From positions 1 to 10,306 of the forward strand of contig JAOUFZ010000043.1 of NCBI GenBank assembly GCA_029857995.1: a DNA stretch of 10,306 bases, given 5' to 3'. Positions 1-6,252 of the stretch are shown here, one piece after another; position 1 is the first letter of the stretch; the number at the start of each line of letters is the position of its first letter. Under the pieces are notes generated by a model that was not told the DNA's origin, ran no database searches, and saw only the letters and a list, made by a program, of their open reading frames with translations. The stretch is from Dehalococcoidia bacterium (GTDB lineage Bacteria; Chloroflexota; Dehalococcoidia; GIF9; AB-539-J10). The position numbers were made by a program, and so were the translations under genes.

Positions 1-10
1 TACAACAAAC

Positions 11-33
11 AGGAGGTCCAAGAACCCCCTCCA
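11..33 (-). terminator. Possible intrinsic terminator after tRNA-Val(TAC)
   Basis: On the minus strand, downstream of the tRNA-Val CCA end, GGAGG (32-28) can pair with CCTCC (16-12) across an 11-base loop, and a T-rich stretch (TGTTTGTTG) follows. The stem is only five base pairs and the T-run is interrupted, so this is a modest candidate for the end of the tRNA-Arg/tRNA-Val transcript. Confidence 0.4.
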
Positions 34-40
34 CTCGTCA

Positions 41-116
41 TGGTGGGCGGTAGAGGACTTGAACCTCTGACCTCCTGTGTGTAAGACAGGCGCTCTCACC
101 ACTGAGCTAACCGCCC
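41..116 (-). tRNA. tRNA-Val (anticodon TAC)
   Basis: The minus strand reads as a full cloverleaf. The acceptor GGGCGGT pairs with the 3' strand ending CCGCCC, followed by discriminator A and an encoded CCA (41-43). The D-arm has AGCTCAG, the T-loop is TTCAAGT, and the anticodon stem CTGT.. closes the loop CTTACAC with anticodon TAC, which reads GUA/GUG valine codons. It lies one base downstream of tRNA-Arg(GCG) and is probably cut from the same precursor. Confidence 0.97.
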
Positions 117-117
117 A

Positions 118-194
118 TGGCACGCCTGGCGGGATTTGAACCCGCGACCTCAGCCTCCGCAGGGCTGCGCTCTATCCAGCTGAGCTACAGGCGC
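118..194 (-). tRNA. tRNA-Arg (anticodon GCG)
   Basis: The minus strand gives a complete cloverleaf with acceptor GCGCCTG, D-arm AGCTCAGCTGGATAGAGC, and anticodon stem CAGCC/GGCTG around loop CTGCGGA. The anticodon is therefore GCG (codons CGC/CGU). The T-arm GCGGGTTCAAATCCCGC is perfect, the discriminator is G, and CCA is encoded at 118-120. Position 1-72 is a G-U pair. Most bacteria read CGN with an ACG anticodon edited to inosine, so G34 here is unusual. Confidence 0.96.
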
Positions 195-471
195 ATATAC
201 TCCCCGAAAAGTCCTTCGCTTCGTTCAGTGTACTTTCCGGGCGGCACACATAAATGGTCCTCTTCATAGGAGGAACACCCGAAGGGATCTTTTCCAAATA
301 TCTTGTCCGATTAAAGATTACTACAACTCTAATTCCTCGTCAATGAAATAGCTCTCCGTGCGCTTGGGCGCGCTGCCATATCTCCACGTGGTAAATTTCA
401 GTTCATTTCTAAACAGACAATAGTATAATAATATCAGGGGAAGGAAAGGGTTATTCGGGAGAATAAATATC
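195..471. other. Intergenic region, tRNA-Arg to AAA gene
   Basis: No credible gene is seen. The stretch separates divergent units (tRNAs leftward, AAA ATPase rightward) and should hold both promoters. A five-base-pair hairpin, TCCTC/GAGGA, lies near 254-270. An imperfect stem can pair CCCCGAAAAGT (about 202-212) with ACTTTCCGGG (about 231-240) in the leader of the tRNA transcript. The rightward promoter candidate is listed separately. A 64-codon minus-strand reading frame that runs into the AAA gene has no family features and was not annotated. Confidence 0.5.
401..429 (+). promoter_or_regulatory. Candidate promoter of the AAA ATPase gene
   Basis: A perfect TATAAT -10 box sits at 424-429, 42 bases before the GTG start. 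The matching -35 position (about 401-407, GTTCATT) is weak. The -10 alone is the main evidence, and the surrounding DNA is AT-rich, so chance occurrence is possible. Confidence 0.45.
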
Positions 472-1971
472 GTGCGCGCTGTTAATGAAGAACTAAATCT
501 ATTAATTAAATCCAAATATCCTGTTGTTTACCTTGAAACAATAGATGAAATCTATACTATGAGGCAACTAAAAACAATTGCAGAGCAGTTGGATCTCGAT
601 TTTTACCAATGGTCTGTAACGGATGGTCTCAGACGAGGTGATAAGGACGATTGTTATTACCAGACAAAAGAGCCGATCAAAATGCTCCGAATGGTACAGT
701 CCCTTCTCAAGCCTAGAGAATATGAGGGGATAAAGCCCGGGCTATTCGTCCTAAAGGATTTCGAAAGGTACCTAGAGGACGATTTAGTATTGAGGCTTTT
801 TAAGGATATTATTAATCTTATAAAGGGAACAAAGGATACTTTTGTAATTGTTTCTGCTGAATATAAACTACCCAAGGATATTCAGTCCGATTCCGCTCAT
901 CTAATAGGTGGTTATCCGATTGAGGATGAAATTAAAACAGTAATAGAAGAGACGGCCGAAGAACTAAAAAGAACAAATAAACAAGTGGCGCTATCTTTGA
1001 GCGGTGAAGAGCTAGACGAAATCACTGATTCTTTAAAAGGACTATCTATTCAGCAAATACGAAATGTTATAAATCAATGTTTATTAGCGGACAATATTCT
1101 TGATATAAATGACTTGAGCGCCATAGAAACTTATAAGAAGAAGATCTTTGATCAGGAAGGTCTTTTGGAATTTTGTTTAACCGAAGATAAAAATAATATT
1201 GCCGGGTTTGATAATCTAAAGCGCTGGCTTGTAGAACGAAAAGCTAGTTTCTCTCCACAACAAACTACTTCTCTTCCGGTTCCTAAAGGATTATTGTTAA
1301 TGGGAGTGCAGGGTTGCGGAAAAAGCTTGGCTATAAAAGTCATTGCACGAGAACTCAATCTACCTTTATATAGGCTTGATTTAGCCAGACTCTACAGTAA
1401 ATATGTCGGCGAAACAGAGAAAAATTTAAGGACAGCATTGATGATAGCAGAGAAACTGGCCCCGGCCTGCCTCTGGATTGATGAAATAGAAAAAGGATTC
1501 GCTGCTTCTGGTGGTGATATTGACGGTGGCGTTTCCCAGCGGATTTTGGGTACGTTTCTAACTTGGATGCAGGAACACAAGGCAAGTTCTTTTATTGCTG
1601 CCACGGCAAATGATATCTATCGTTTGCCACCTGAATTCTTGAGAAAAGGTCGTTTTGACGAAATATTTTTTGTAGATTTACCTGATACAGAATCAAGGGA
1701 ACAGCTTTTAAAGATACACCTTAAAAAACGAGGGCTTAAACCAGAGGATTTTGATTCAAAAAAGATTGTTGATGTGACTGTGGGTTTTAGTGGGGCTGAG
1801 ATTGAACAAGCTCTTATCTCGGCACTTTATAGGGCTTCTACTGAGAAAGAGGTAATTTCAACCAAGCATATTATTGAACAAATCGAGTCTACGAAACCGC
1901 TATCTGTTCTAAAAAAAGAGGGAATTTCTGCATTAAGAGCTTGGGCGAAAGAACGCACTATCCCCGCTTAA
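472..1971 (+). CDS. Ycf46-like AAA+ ATPase
   Basis: This 499-residue protein matches the layout of the Ycf46 family of cyanobacteria, plastids and scattered bacteria. An N-terminal domain (1 to about 235) begins with the family-like LNLLIKSKYPVVYLET and contains LFVLKDFERYLED at 91-103. It is followed by one AAA+ module. Walker A is GVQGCGKS (278-285), Walker B is LWIDEIEK (334-341, D337/E338), sensor 1 is near N380, the arginine finger region is LRKGRFDE (390-397), and sensor 2 is GFSGAE (438-443). All ATPase residues look intact. The C-terminal tail LRAWAKER is also typical. The start is GTG with GGGAG about ten bases upstream; no upstream ATG is in frame. The family's cellular role is poorly defined; a soluble ATPase or remodelling factor is likely. 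The gene stands alone between tRNA genes and is clearly more AT-rich than its neighbours. Confidence 0.9.
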   Translation: MRAVNEELNLLIKSKYPVVYLETIDEIYTMRQLKTIAEQLDLDFYQWSVTDGLRRGDKDDCYYQTKEPIKMLRMVQSLLKPREYEGIKPGLFVLKDFERYLEDDLVLRLFKDIINLIKGTKDTFVIVSAEYKLPKDIQSDSAHLIGGYPIEDEIKTVIEETAEELKRTNKQVALSLSGEELDEITDSLKGLSIQQIRNVINQCLLADNILDINDLSAIETYKKKIFDQEGLLEFCLTEDKNNIAGFDNLKRWLVERKASFSPQQTTSLPVPKGLLLMGVQGCGKSLAIKVIARELNLPLYRLDLARLYSKYVGETEKNLRTALMIAEKLAPACLWIDEIEKGFAASGGDIDGGVSQRILGTFLTWMQEHKASSFIAATANDIYRLPPEFLRKGRFDEIFFVDLPDTESREQLLKIHLKKRGLKPEDFDSKKIVDVTVGFSGAEIEQALISALYRASTEKEVISTKHIIEQIESTKPLSVLKKEGISALRAWAKERTIPA

Positions 1972-2030
1972 GGTTTTTATAGACCTCTCGGGCAATTCAT
2001 AGGACAGGTAGCTCAGAAAAAGACCTCAAC

Positions 2031-2116
2031 TGGTGCCGAAGGAGGGATTTGAACCCTCACGTCCTTAAGGACACTACGCCCTGAACGTAGCGCGTCTGCC
2101 ATTCCGCCACTTCGGC
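2031..2116 (-). tRNA. tRNA-Leu (anticodon CAG)
   Basis: This is a type II tRNA on the minus strand. The acceptor GCCGAAG pairs with CTTCGGC, the D-arm has TGGCGGAATGGCAGACGC, and the anticodon stem CTACG/CGTAG closes loop TTCAGGG with anticodon CAG (codon CUG). A long variable arm (TGTCCTTAAGGACG) and T-arm GAGGGTTCAAATCCCTC follow, then discriminator A and an encoded CCA (2031-2033). Its 5' end is two bases past the stop codon of the small membrane gene, so the two are almost certainly on one transcript. Confidence 0.97.
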
Positions 2117-2118
2117 AT

Positions 2119-2511
2119 CTATTCTTTTGCTTCAAACTCTCTCTTTGACACTGAGACGAAAATCACCGCCAGTATCCCCAAAGGCACTGACGGAAGGGCA
2201 CAGATAGCCCCGGCTAAGGACAGGCCGAACCTTCCTCTTCTTATGGCCGAAACTCCACCCACTATGGCTACTATGCCAAGAGCAAAAAGAGGCACTCCGA
2301 CTATGATCAGCCAGAATGGGACACAAGGTACAACATGTCCCCCCCAATCGCCTGGGGGGAAGGGAATAGGCGCCAGCCTGATCAGTAGCCCGATGCCTAC
2401 TGTTAGAATCGCTACTATCAGTCCACCGATTACCTGAAGTGCCCCACCCACTATGCTTAAGACTCCGCCAGCCGTAAGTAACCCACTCCTGCCACTACCG
2501 TTAGATGCCAT
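2119..2511 (-). CDS. Small hydrophobic membrane protein, unknown function
   Basis: This 130-residue protein has at least three, probably four, hydrophobic segments (about 11-45, 63-89 and 96-120). They are glycine/isoleucine/valine rich and separated by short loops: a proline-rich one at 47-54 (APIPFPPG) and a basic one, RRGR, at 91-94. The N-terminus (MASNGSGRSG) is short and polar and the C-terminus is charged, and no enzymatic motif or cleavable signal peptide is evident. The ATG has a strong AGGAGG (2524-2519) seven bases upstream, which supports translation. The gene lies between tRNA-Val(CAC), whose CCA end is 20 bases upstream of the start, and tRNA-Leu(CAG), whose 5' end is two bases downstream of the TAG stop, all on one strand. 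I do not recognise a family beyond generic small integral membrane proteins. Confidence 0.8.
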   Translation of the reverse strand: MASNGSGRSGLLTAGGVLSIVGGALQVIGGLIVAILTVGIGLLIRLAPIPFPPGDWGGHVVPCVPFWLIIVGVPLFALGIVAIVGGVSAIRRGRFGLSLAGAICALPSVPLGILAVIFVSVSKREFEAKE

Positions 2512-2531
2512 CTCTTTTCCTCCTTATTCTA

Positions 2532-2607
2532 TGGTGGGCAGTACAGGATTTGAACCTGTGACCTTCGGTATGTGAAACCGACGCTCTAACCACTGAGCCA
2601 ACTGCCC
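2532..2607 (-). tRNA. tRNA-Val (anticodon CAC)
   Basis: The minus-strand cloverleaf has acceptor GGGCAGT pairing with ACTGCCC, D-arm GGCTCAGTGGTTAGAGC, and anticodon stem TCGGT/ACCGA around loop TTCACAT with anticodon CAC (codon GUG). The T-arm is CACAGGTTCAAATCCTGT, the discriminator is A, and CCA is encoded at 2532-2534. It is first in a tRNA-Val, membrane-protein, tRNA-Leu unit and complements the TAC valine tRNA at 41-116. Confidence 0.97.
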
Positions 2608-2915
2608 CTATCTTCATACATACTGATTACTAGGACATATTAACTTTACCACACACGCAAGGGCATCGCAATTAACCCACGCCTCAAGAGTCTTGTGATT
2701 TATTTGGCACGTGATAGATTTGATTTTGGGTTTAGCGGGGTTCCCAAGAAATCGGACTCTGGCTTTACACCAAAATGCCCTCAAAGACACTTCAGAGCCC
2801 CCACAAGCTCTATCAGCCGCTCCGCCAGTCGCTTTACTAGTCTAGATCAAGAACCCCGTTTCTTCCGTTCCTGGACCGAACAGTCAATGTTGAGCCTTCC
2901 TCGGCGACGGCATTA
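2608..2915. other. Gap between tRNA-Val and MFS gene
   Basis: About 308 bases without a supported gene. The left end should carry the promoter of the tRNA-Val transcript. An eight-base inverted repeat, CGGGGTTC and GAACCCCG (around 2738-2860), spans the middle, far apart. A 74-codon plus-strand reading frame here has biased, serine/arginine-rich, unfamiliar sequence and no ribosome site that I can see, so I did not call it. No T-tailed hairpin is evident after the MFS stop. Confidence 0.5.
2643..2671 (-). promoter_or_regulatory. Weak candidate promoter for tRNA-Val/membrane/tRNA-Leu unit
   Basis: On the minus strand TTGCGA (2671-2666) and TAAAGT (2648-2643) are 17 bases apart, each matching 4 of 6 consensus positions. 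The -10 lies about 35 bases before the tRNA-Val 5' end. The position fits the only obvious transcription unit, but the match is weak. Confidence 0.3.
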
Positions 2916-4115
2916 CTAGGAACTCGGCTTTGGTGTCAAATAGACAAGAACAACTGCCAGCAAAGTTATCATAATGCCGCTTAGAAAGGCCAAAGAATAA
3001 CTTTCGGTGGTGTCAAATATCCACCCCCCGTAGATTGGACCAACCATTATACCCATCACCGTCACCATGTCCAGAGCTCCGTAGACAGCGCCGAATTGTC
3101 TTCTCCCGAAGTAGTCAGCAACCAGCCCCGGTAGAATTGGAGTCAGTCCACCGACACCCAAGCCTATGAGAGCAGAATAGACATACAGCATAGCCAAATT
3201 GGTGGTTTTCAGGAGAATGGCGAAAGCCGCCACCTGCAGGCCGGCCGCCATCATCATTACGTATCTCTTGTCCATAATATCGCCAAGCTTGCCAAACCCC
3301 AGACGGCCGGGAATGCTGAAGGCACAAAGCACGCTCACAGCGCCGGCGGCTGCTACTCTATCTATTCCCATGTCCACAGCAAACGCCACTTGATGGGTCA
3401 GTCCTATCATATAGCCCAAGTACCACAGCATTGCGCTCATGGATATTAACCAGAATGACCTTTGTTTTAATGCCTTCCCGAGGGTAGCATCTCCCATCTC
3501 TAATTCTTTCCGCTGTGCTTGCTCAGGCGCGCCCTTCCGGCCCTGTGGTGTCCGCATGGTAATAGCGCTTACGGGAATGCCCACCAGTATCACTATTCCA
3601 GCCATGCAGGCACAAGCAGTCTGCCAATCATACCTGGAGATGAGCCATCCAGCCAGCGGCGCCATAACTACTCCACCCGCCCCCATTCCAGTTGTAGCTA
3701 TGCCTAAAGCTGTGCTTTTGCCGCGGTCAAACCAGGCCTCTACGGCCGTCATGTCAGGGATCATGCCTATCCCGGCTACGCCTATTGATATGATAAATCC
3801 GTAGTAAAGATAGAATTGCCAGGGCTCAGCAACAGTTCTGAGCAGGAGGAAGCCAAGTGCAGCTATAATAGTCCCACACACCATTACCGGTCGCAAGCCA
3901 ACCTTGTGAATCAACCACCCAACTAGCATACCCGTCGCACCAGCGACAAAAGTCCCTATCGTCATGGCCAGGGCTGCCTGCGTCCGTGCCCATCCCATCT
4001 CTGTTACCATTACCTCGAAGAACACGGGAAAGGCATAAAACTGTGTTCCTATTGCGCAGAACAGCAGAAGAAATGCCCCGCCGACCACCCACCAGCCATA
4101 GTATACTTTCTTCAT
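2916..4115 (-). CDS. MFS transporter, OxlT/monocarboxylate-porter-like
   Basis: This 399-residue protein is hydrophobic throughout, with about twelve membrane helices in two six-helix halves joined by a hydrophilic loop (about 188-215), as usual for the major facilitator superfamily. It opens with KKVYYGWWVV, the aromatic YGWW start common in OFA (oxalate/formate antiporter) and monocarboxylate-porter-like members. The loop 2-3 signature occurs twice, GWLIHKVGLRP (66-76) and GKLGDIMDKR (275-284). WFDRGKSTALGIATTGMGAGG-like glycine-rich sequence from about 128 is also family-typical. The protein probably moves a small organic anion across the cytoplasmic membrane; the substrate cannot be read from sequence. 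The start is ATG, with only AGGTG very close upstream, a poor ribosome site. The gene follows trpS on the same strand after 65 bases and may be co-transcribed with it. Confidence 0.88.
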   Translation of the reverse strand: MKKVYYGWWVVGGAFLLLFCAIGTQFYAFPVFFEVMVTEMGWARTQAALAMTIGTFVAGATGMLVGWLIHKVGLRPVMVCGTIIAALGFLLLRTVAEPWQFYLYYGFIISIGVAGIGMIPDMTAVEAWFDRGKSTALGIATTGMGAGGVVMAPLAGWLISRYDWQTACACMAGIVILVGIPVSAITMRTPQGRKGAPEQAQRKELEMGDATLGKALKQRSFWLISMSAMLWYLGYMIGLTHQVAFAVDMGIDRVAAAGAVSVLCAFSIPGRLGFGKLGDIMDKRYVMMMAAGLQVAAFAILLKTTNLAMLYVYSALIGLGVGGLTPILPGLVADYFGRRQFGAVYGALDMVTVMGIMVGPIYGGWIFDTTESYSLAFLSGIMITLLAVVLVYLTPKPSS

Positions 4116-4180
4116 GCACCTAGCTGTTGGACATGCGGACTTAAAGAGAATTGATAAGGAATGTTAACGTGTTGCGAAAG

Positions 4181-5173
4181 TCACTCCAGATCGGCACGCT
4201 GAAGGAACTTCATCTTTCCCTTAACCTCTCTGATAGTCTCTTTAGCTATGGCTTCAGCTCGATTGGCTCCGTCGGCAAGAACCTGATTGACATAACCAGG
4301 CTTGGAGGCCAGACCAGCCCGCCTTTCTCGGAAAGGCTCCAGATTCGAACTGATACTCTCGGCCAGTATCTTTTTGCAGTCCACACAGCCGATGCGAGCA
4401 CCACGACACTCCGAAGCAATCTCCTCTACACGGGCCTGGGTGAAAAAACTGTGGAGTCGGAAAACATTGCATATTTCAGGATGCCCGGGGTCAGAGCGGT
4501 ATTTCCGTGCGGGGTCGGTAACAGCTGTCATGACTCGCTTCGAGACCTCCTGGGGAGAGGCAGACATTTCAATATGGTTATCATAGCTTTTACTCATCTT
4601 CTGTACCCCATCCAGGCCTAGTACTAAGGGAAAGTTGGTAAGCTTCGCCTGCGGCTCTGGAAATACAACCCCGAAAAGCGAGTTGAAGCGACGCACTATT
4701 TCACGAGCCAATTCCAGGTGGGGAAGCTGGTCCTCGCCCACTGGAACAACTTCTCCCTTATAAAGGGCAATATCGGCAGTCATGAGAACAGGATAACCCA
4801 CCAGCCCATAATTGACGTTATCCGGCTGCATCCTAACCTTCTCCTTAAATGTGGGCACGCGCAATAACCAGCTCAAAGGAGTCACCATGCTGAACAAAGT
4901 GTGGAGCTCCACCACTTGAGGAACATGAGACTGAACGAAGATGATACTCTTCTGCGGGTCAATCCCAGCGGCCAGCCAGTCAAGCACCATCTCATGAATA
5001 TCTTCCCGAAGTGATTCTGTGTTTTCCAGAGTGGTGAGCGCATGAATATCCACGATGCAATAGACGCAGTCATATTCATCCTGGAGTGCCACGTAATTCT
5101 GTATCGCTCCTACATAGTTACCAATATGCTGTCGGCCCGTAGGACGTGCGCCAGAGAAAACGCGTTTTCTCAT
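4181..5173 (-). CDS. trpS: Tryptophanyl-tRNA synthetase (TrpRS)
   Basis: This cytoplasmic class Ic synthetase charges tRNA-Trp with tryptophan. At 330 residues it has the normal length of bacterial TrpRS. The Rossmann-fold start FSGARPTGRQHIGNY carries the HIGH-like HIGN (16-19). The insertion MTADIALYKGEVVPVGEDQ at 131-149 and the following LPHLELAREI are typical of bacterial TrpRS. KMSKS is at 192-196, and the C-terminal helical anticodon-binding part follows. No truncation or missing motif is seen. The ATG is supported by the family-typical N-terminus (KRVFSGARPTG), but there is no good Shine-Dalgarno: AAAGA directly precedes it, and a CCACA that can pair locally lies just upstream, so translation may depend on leader structure. 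The MFS gene lies 65 bases downstream. Confidence 0.97.
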   Translation of the reverse strand: MRKRVFSGARPTGRQHIGNYVGAIQNYVALQDEYDCVYCIVDIHALTTLENTESLREDIHEMVLDWLAAGIDPQKSIIFVQSHVPQVVELHTLFSMVTPLSWLLRVPTFKEKVRMQPDNVNYGLVGYPVLMTADIALYKGEVVPVGEDQLPHLELAREIVRRFNSLFGVVFPEPQAKLTNFPLVLGLDGVQKMSKSYDNHIEMSASPQEVSKRVMTAVTDPARKYRSDPGHPEICNVFRLHSFFTQARVEEIASECRGARIGCVDCKKILAESISSNLEPFRERRAGLASKPGYVNQVLADGANRAEAIAKETIREVKGKMKFLQRADLE

Positions 5174-5177
5174 TCTT

Positions 5178-5322
5178 TGTGGCGAAGTCTACCACATAGA
5201 AGAAACAGGTAACAAGAGTAAGGGAAAGTAGCTGACAACGCTACTTGAGCAAGCTAGCCTAGCCAGGCTGCAAATAGGTAGTAGCGAATACCGAATAGAA
5301 GGCAAGGCTTTGTGGTAGACTT
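5178..5322 (-). promoter_or_regulatory. Possible structured RNA leader of trpS
   Basis: Read on the minus strand, the 12-base helix (5322-5311 with 5196-5185) would close a multi-branch loop containing a seven-base-pair hairpin, a five-base-pair hairpin and a weak four-base-pair one. The TGTGG in its 3' arm (5196-5192) can instead pair with CCACA at 5182-5178, four bases before the trpS ATG. The two pairings exclude each other, which is the logic of a switch at the ribosome site. I see no T-box consensus (AGGGTGGNACCGCG) and no known riboswitch signature. The pairing is seen; the regulatory function is inferred. Confidence 0.3.
5281..5296 (-). repeat. Degenerate match to tRNA-Glu 3' end
   Basis: GTAGCGAATACCGAAT matches 14 of 16 bases of the tRNA-Glu 3' region at 10229-10244, in the same orientation as the exact copy near 8111. 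It could be an old attachment-site remnant to the left of the sulfur operon, or chance, since part of it also forms a GGTA/TACC hairpin. Confidence 0.25.
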
Positions 5323-5595
5323 TGTTTTTGGCCTATTCGAACAAGTCAGACATCGAACTTAGACCCCGTCCAACACCGAAGGCTCTTGTTGACTTTTCAA
5401 GATAATTAGAGTACTTTTTTTGTTACTCTTGTAAGACAACTGTTCAAGCTCATAGAGTAGATTAGCTAGAAGAAATCCCGGTGCGCGGCAGGAAAGCTGG
5501 CCGGGGAACTGAGTGAGATGACGAGGTTGGAACAACTCTTAACAACTTTTCATGGCTACAGCGGTATTTGCAGGTTTGTACGGAGGTGATGCGAA

Positions 5596-5817
5596 ATGGC
5601 TGAGATAAAGGTGGATTGCACAGGTGAAACTTGCCCTGTCCCTTTAGTTGAGACTCGCAAGGCTTTGAGGAAAGCAAAAGAGGGCGATATTGTGGAGGTT
5701 ATTGGAACGCATCCTGCTTCCAAGAAAGAGATACCGCTGGCGGTAAAGGCTTTGGGACTGGAGCTCATTGGTGTGCAGGAGGAAGGTGGGGTGTGGAAAA
5801 TAAAAATACGCAAGTAG
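5596..5817 (+). CDS. tusA: TusA-family sulfur carrier protein
   Basis: This 73-residue single-domain protein has the SirA/TusA fold signature. The sequence VDCTGETCPVPLVETRKAL contains the CPxP motif at 13-16 with the catalytic, persulfide-carrying C13, and the end GGVWKIKIRK forms the last beta strand. Length and motif spacing are normal. TusA proteins accept a persulfide sulfur on this cysteine and pass it to partner proteins in the cytoplasm. A second cysteine, C8, lies just before the motif. The ATG is preceded by GGAGG with nine bases of spacing. It is the first gene of a tightly packed operon with DsrE2, a degenerate desulfurase and an IscU fusion, which suggests sulfur delivery to Fe-S cluster assembly rather than the 2-thiouridine tRNA pathway. 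The sulfur donor in this organism is not shown by the sequence. Confidence 0.93.
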   Translation: MAEIKVDCTGETCPVPLVETRKALRKAKEGDIVEVIGTHPASKKEIPLAVKALGLELIGVQEEGGVWKIKIRK

Positions 5818-5832
5818 GAGGAGGAAAAGACT

Positions 5833-6252
5833 ATGGCTGGTAAAGTTACTATAATAGTTCATAGCGGCGACATGGATAAGGTGTATAGTGCCTTTATTGT
5901 AGCCAACGGAGCCCTTGCTATGGGGATGGAAGCATCACTTTTCTTTACCTTCTGGGGTCTCCAGCGATTAAAGAAAGGTGGGCTGGAAAAGGGGCCTCTA
6001 TCTAAAATGCACATGCTGGGCCTTGGTAAATGGATGGTGAAGCGGAGGATGAAGAAAGCCGGGGCGGCGTCTCTGGAGAGGCTGCTGCAGGACTTCCACG
6101 AGCTTGGAGGAAAGATACTCGCCTGCGACATGACAATGCAGATAATGGGCATAAAGAAAGAAGACCTCCGTGATGATTTGATATCGGACTACTGCGCAGT
6201 CGGTACCTACATAGATGAGGCCAAGGACTCAACAATAACACTGTTTATATGA
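5833..6252 (+). CDS. DsrE2-like (DsrE/F/H-family) sulfur-relay protein
   Basis: This 139-residue protein resembles the DsrE_2 group of the DsrE/DsrF/DsrH superfamily. An opening beta strand with KVTIIVHSGDMDKVYSAF is followed by a helix and MGMEASLFFTFWGL (31-44). Then come a basic segment and GGKILACDMTMQIMGIKKEDL (92-112), which carries the conserved-position cysteine C98; a second cysteine is C121. Many DsrE2 proteins are membrane-associated through a hydrophobic stretch, and residues 21-44 here are fairly hydrophobic, but a true membrane segment is uncertain. DsrE proteins bind persulfide sulfur and partner with TusA in sulfur oxidation and reduction. The gene starts 15 bases after tusA behind AGGAGGAGG that overlaps the tusA stop, and its TGA overlaps the first ATG of the next gene, so translation is probably coupled. 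Confidence 0.88.
   Translation: MAGKVTIIVHSGDMDKVYSAFIVANGALAMGMEASLFFTFWGLQRLKKGGLEKGPLSKMHMLGLGKWMVKRRMKKAGAASLERLLQDFHELGGKILACDMTMQIMGIKKEDLRDDLISDYCAVGTYIDEAKDSTITLFI

Larger units (their letters stand above)
5174..5595. other. Repeat-rich divergent intergenic region (trpS / tusA)
   Basis: These 422 bases hold no credible gene but have much dyad symmetry. A 12-base perfect inverted repeat pairs AAGTCTACCACA (5185-5196) with TGTGGTAGACTT (5311-5322). Hairpins inside it are AAGTAGC/GCTACTT (5226-5232 with 5240-5246), AGCCT/AGGCT (5256-5260 with 5265-5269) and GGTA/TACC (5277-5280 with 5289-5292). Another repeat is ACAAGAGTAA (5212-5221) with TTACTCTTGT (5423-5432), and AGAGTA/TACTCT (5408-5413 with 5424-5429) forms a local hairpin. 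A weak rightward promoter, TTGTAA (5429-5434) and TAGAGT (5453-5458), 18 bases apart, could serve the tusA operon; GGAGG at 5582-5586 is the tusA ribosome site. Confidence 0.55.

Noticed and set aside
321..515. 64-codon minus-strand open frame overlapping the AAA gene start
   Set aside because: It overlaps the AAA start and its candidate TATAAT promoter antisense, and has no homology-like features.
2695..2919. 74-codon plus-strand open frame in the tRNA-Val/MFS gap
   Set aside because: No ribosome site that I can see, unusual serine/arginine/phenylalanine-rich composition, and it runs into the MFS stop region. Not enough to call a gene.
4151..4621. 156-codon plus-strand open frame overlapping the end of trpS
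   Set aside because: It lies antisense to the conserved C-terminus of TrpRS, and its sequence has no recognisable motif.
5174..5322. T-box riboswitch upstream of trpS
   Set aside because: I looked for the AGGGTGGNACCGCG-type T-box sequence and a T-tailed terminator on the minus strand and saw neither; GTGGTA alone is not enough.
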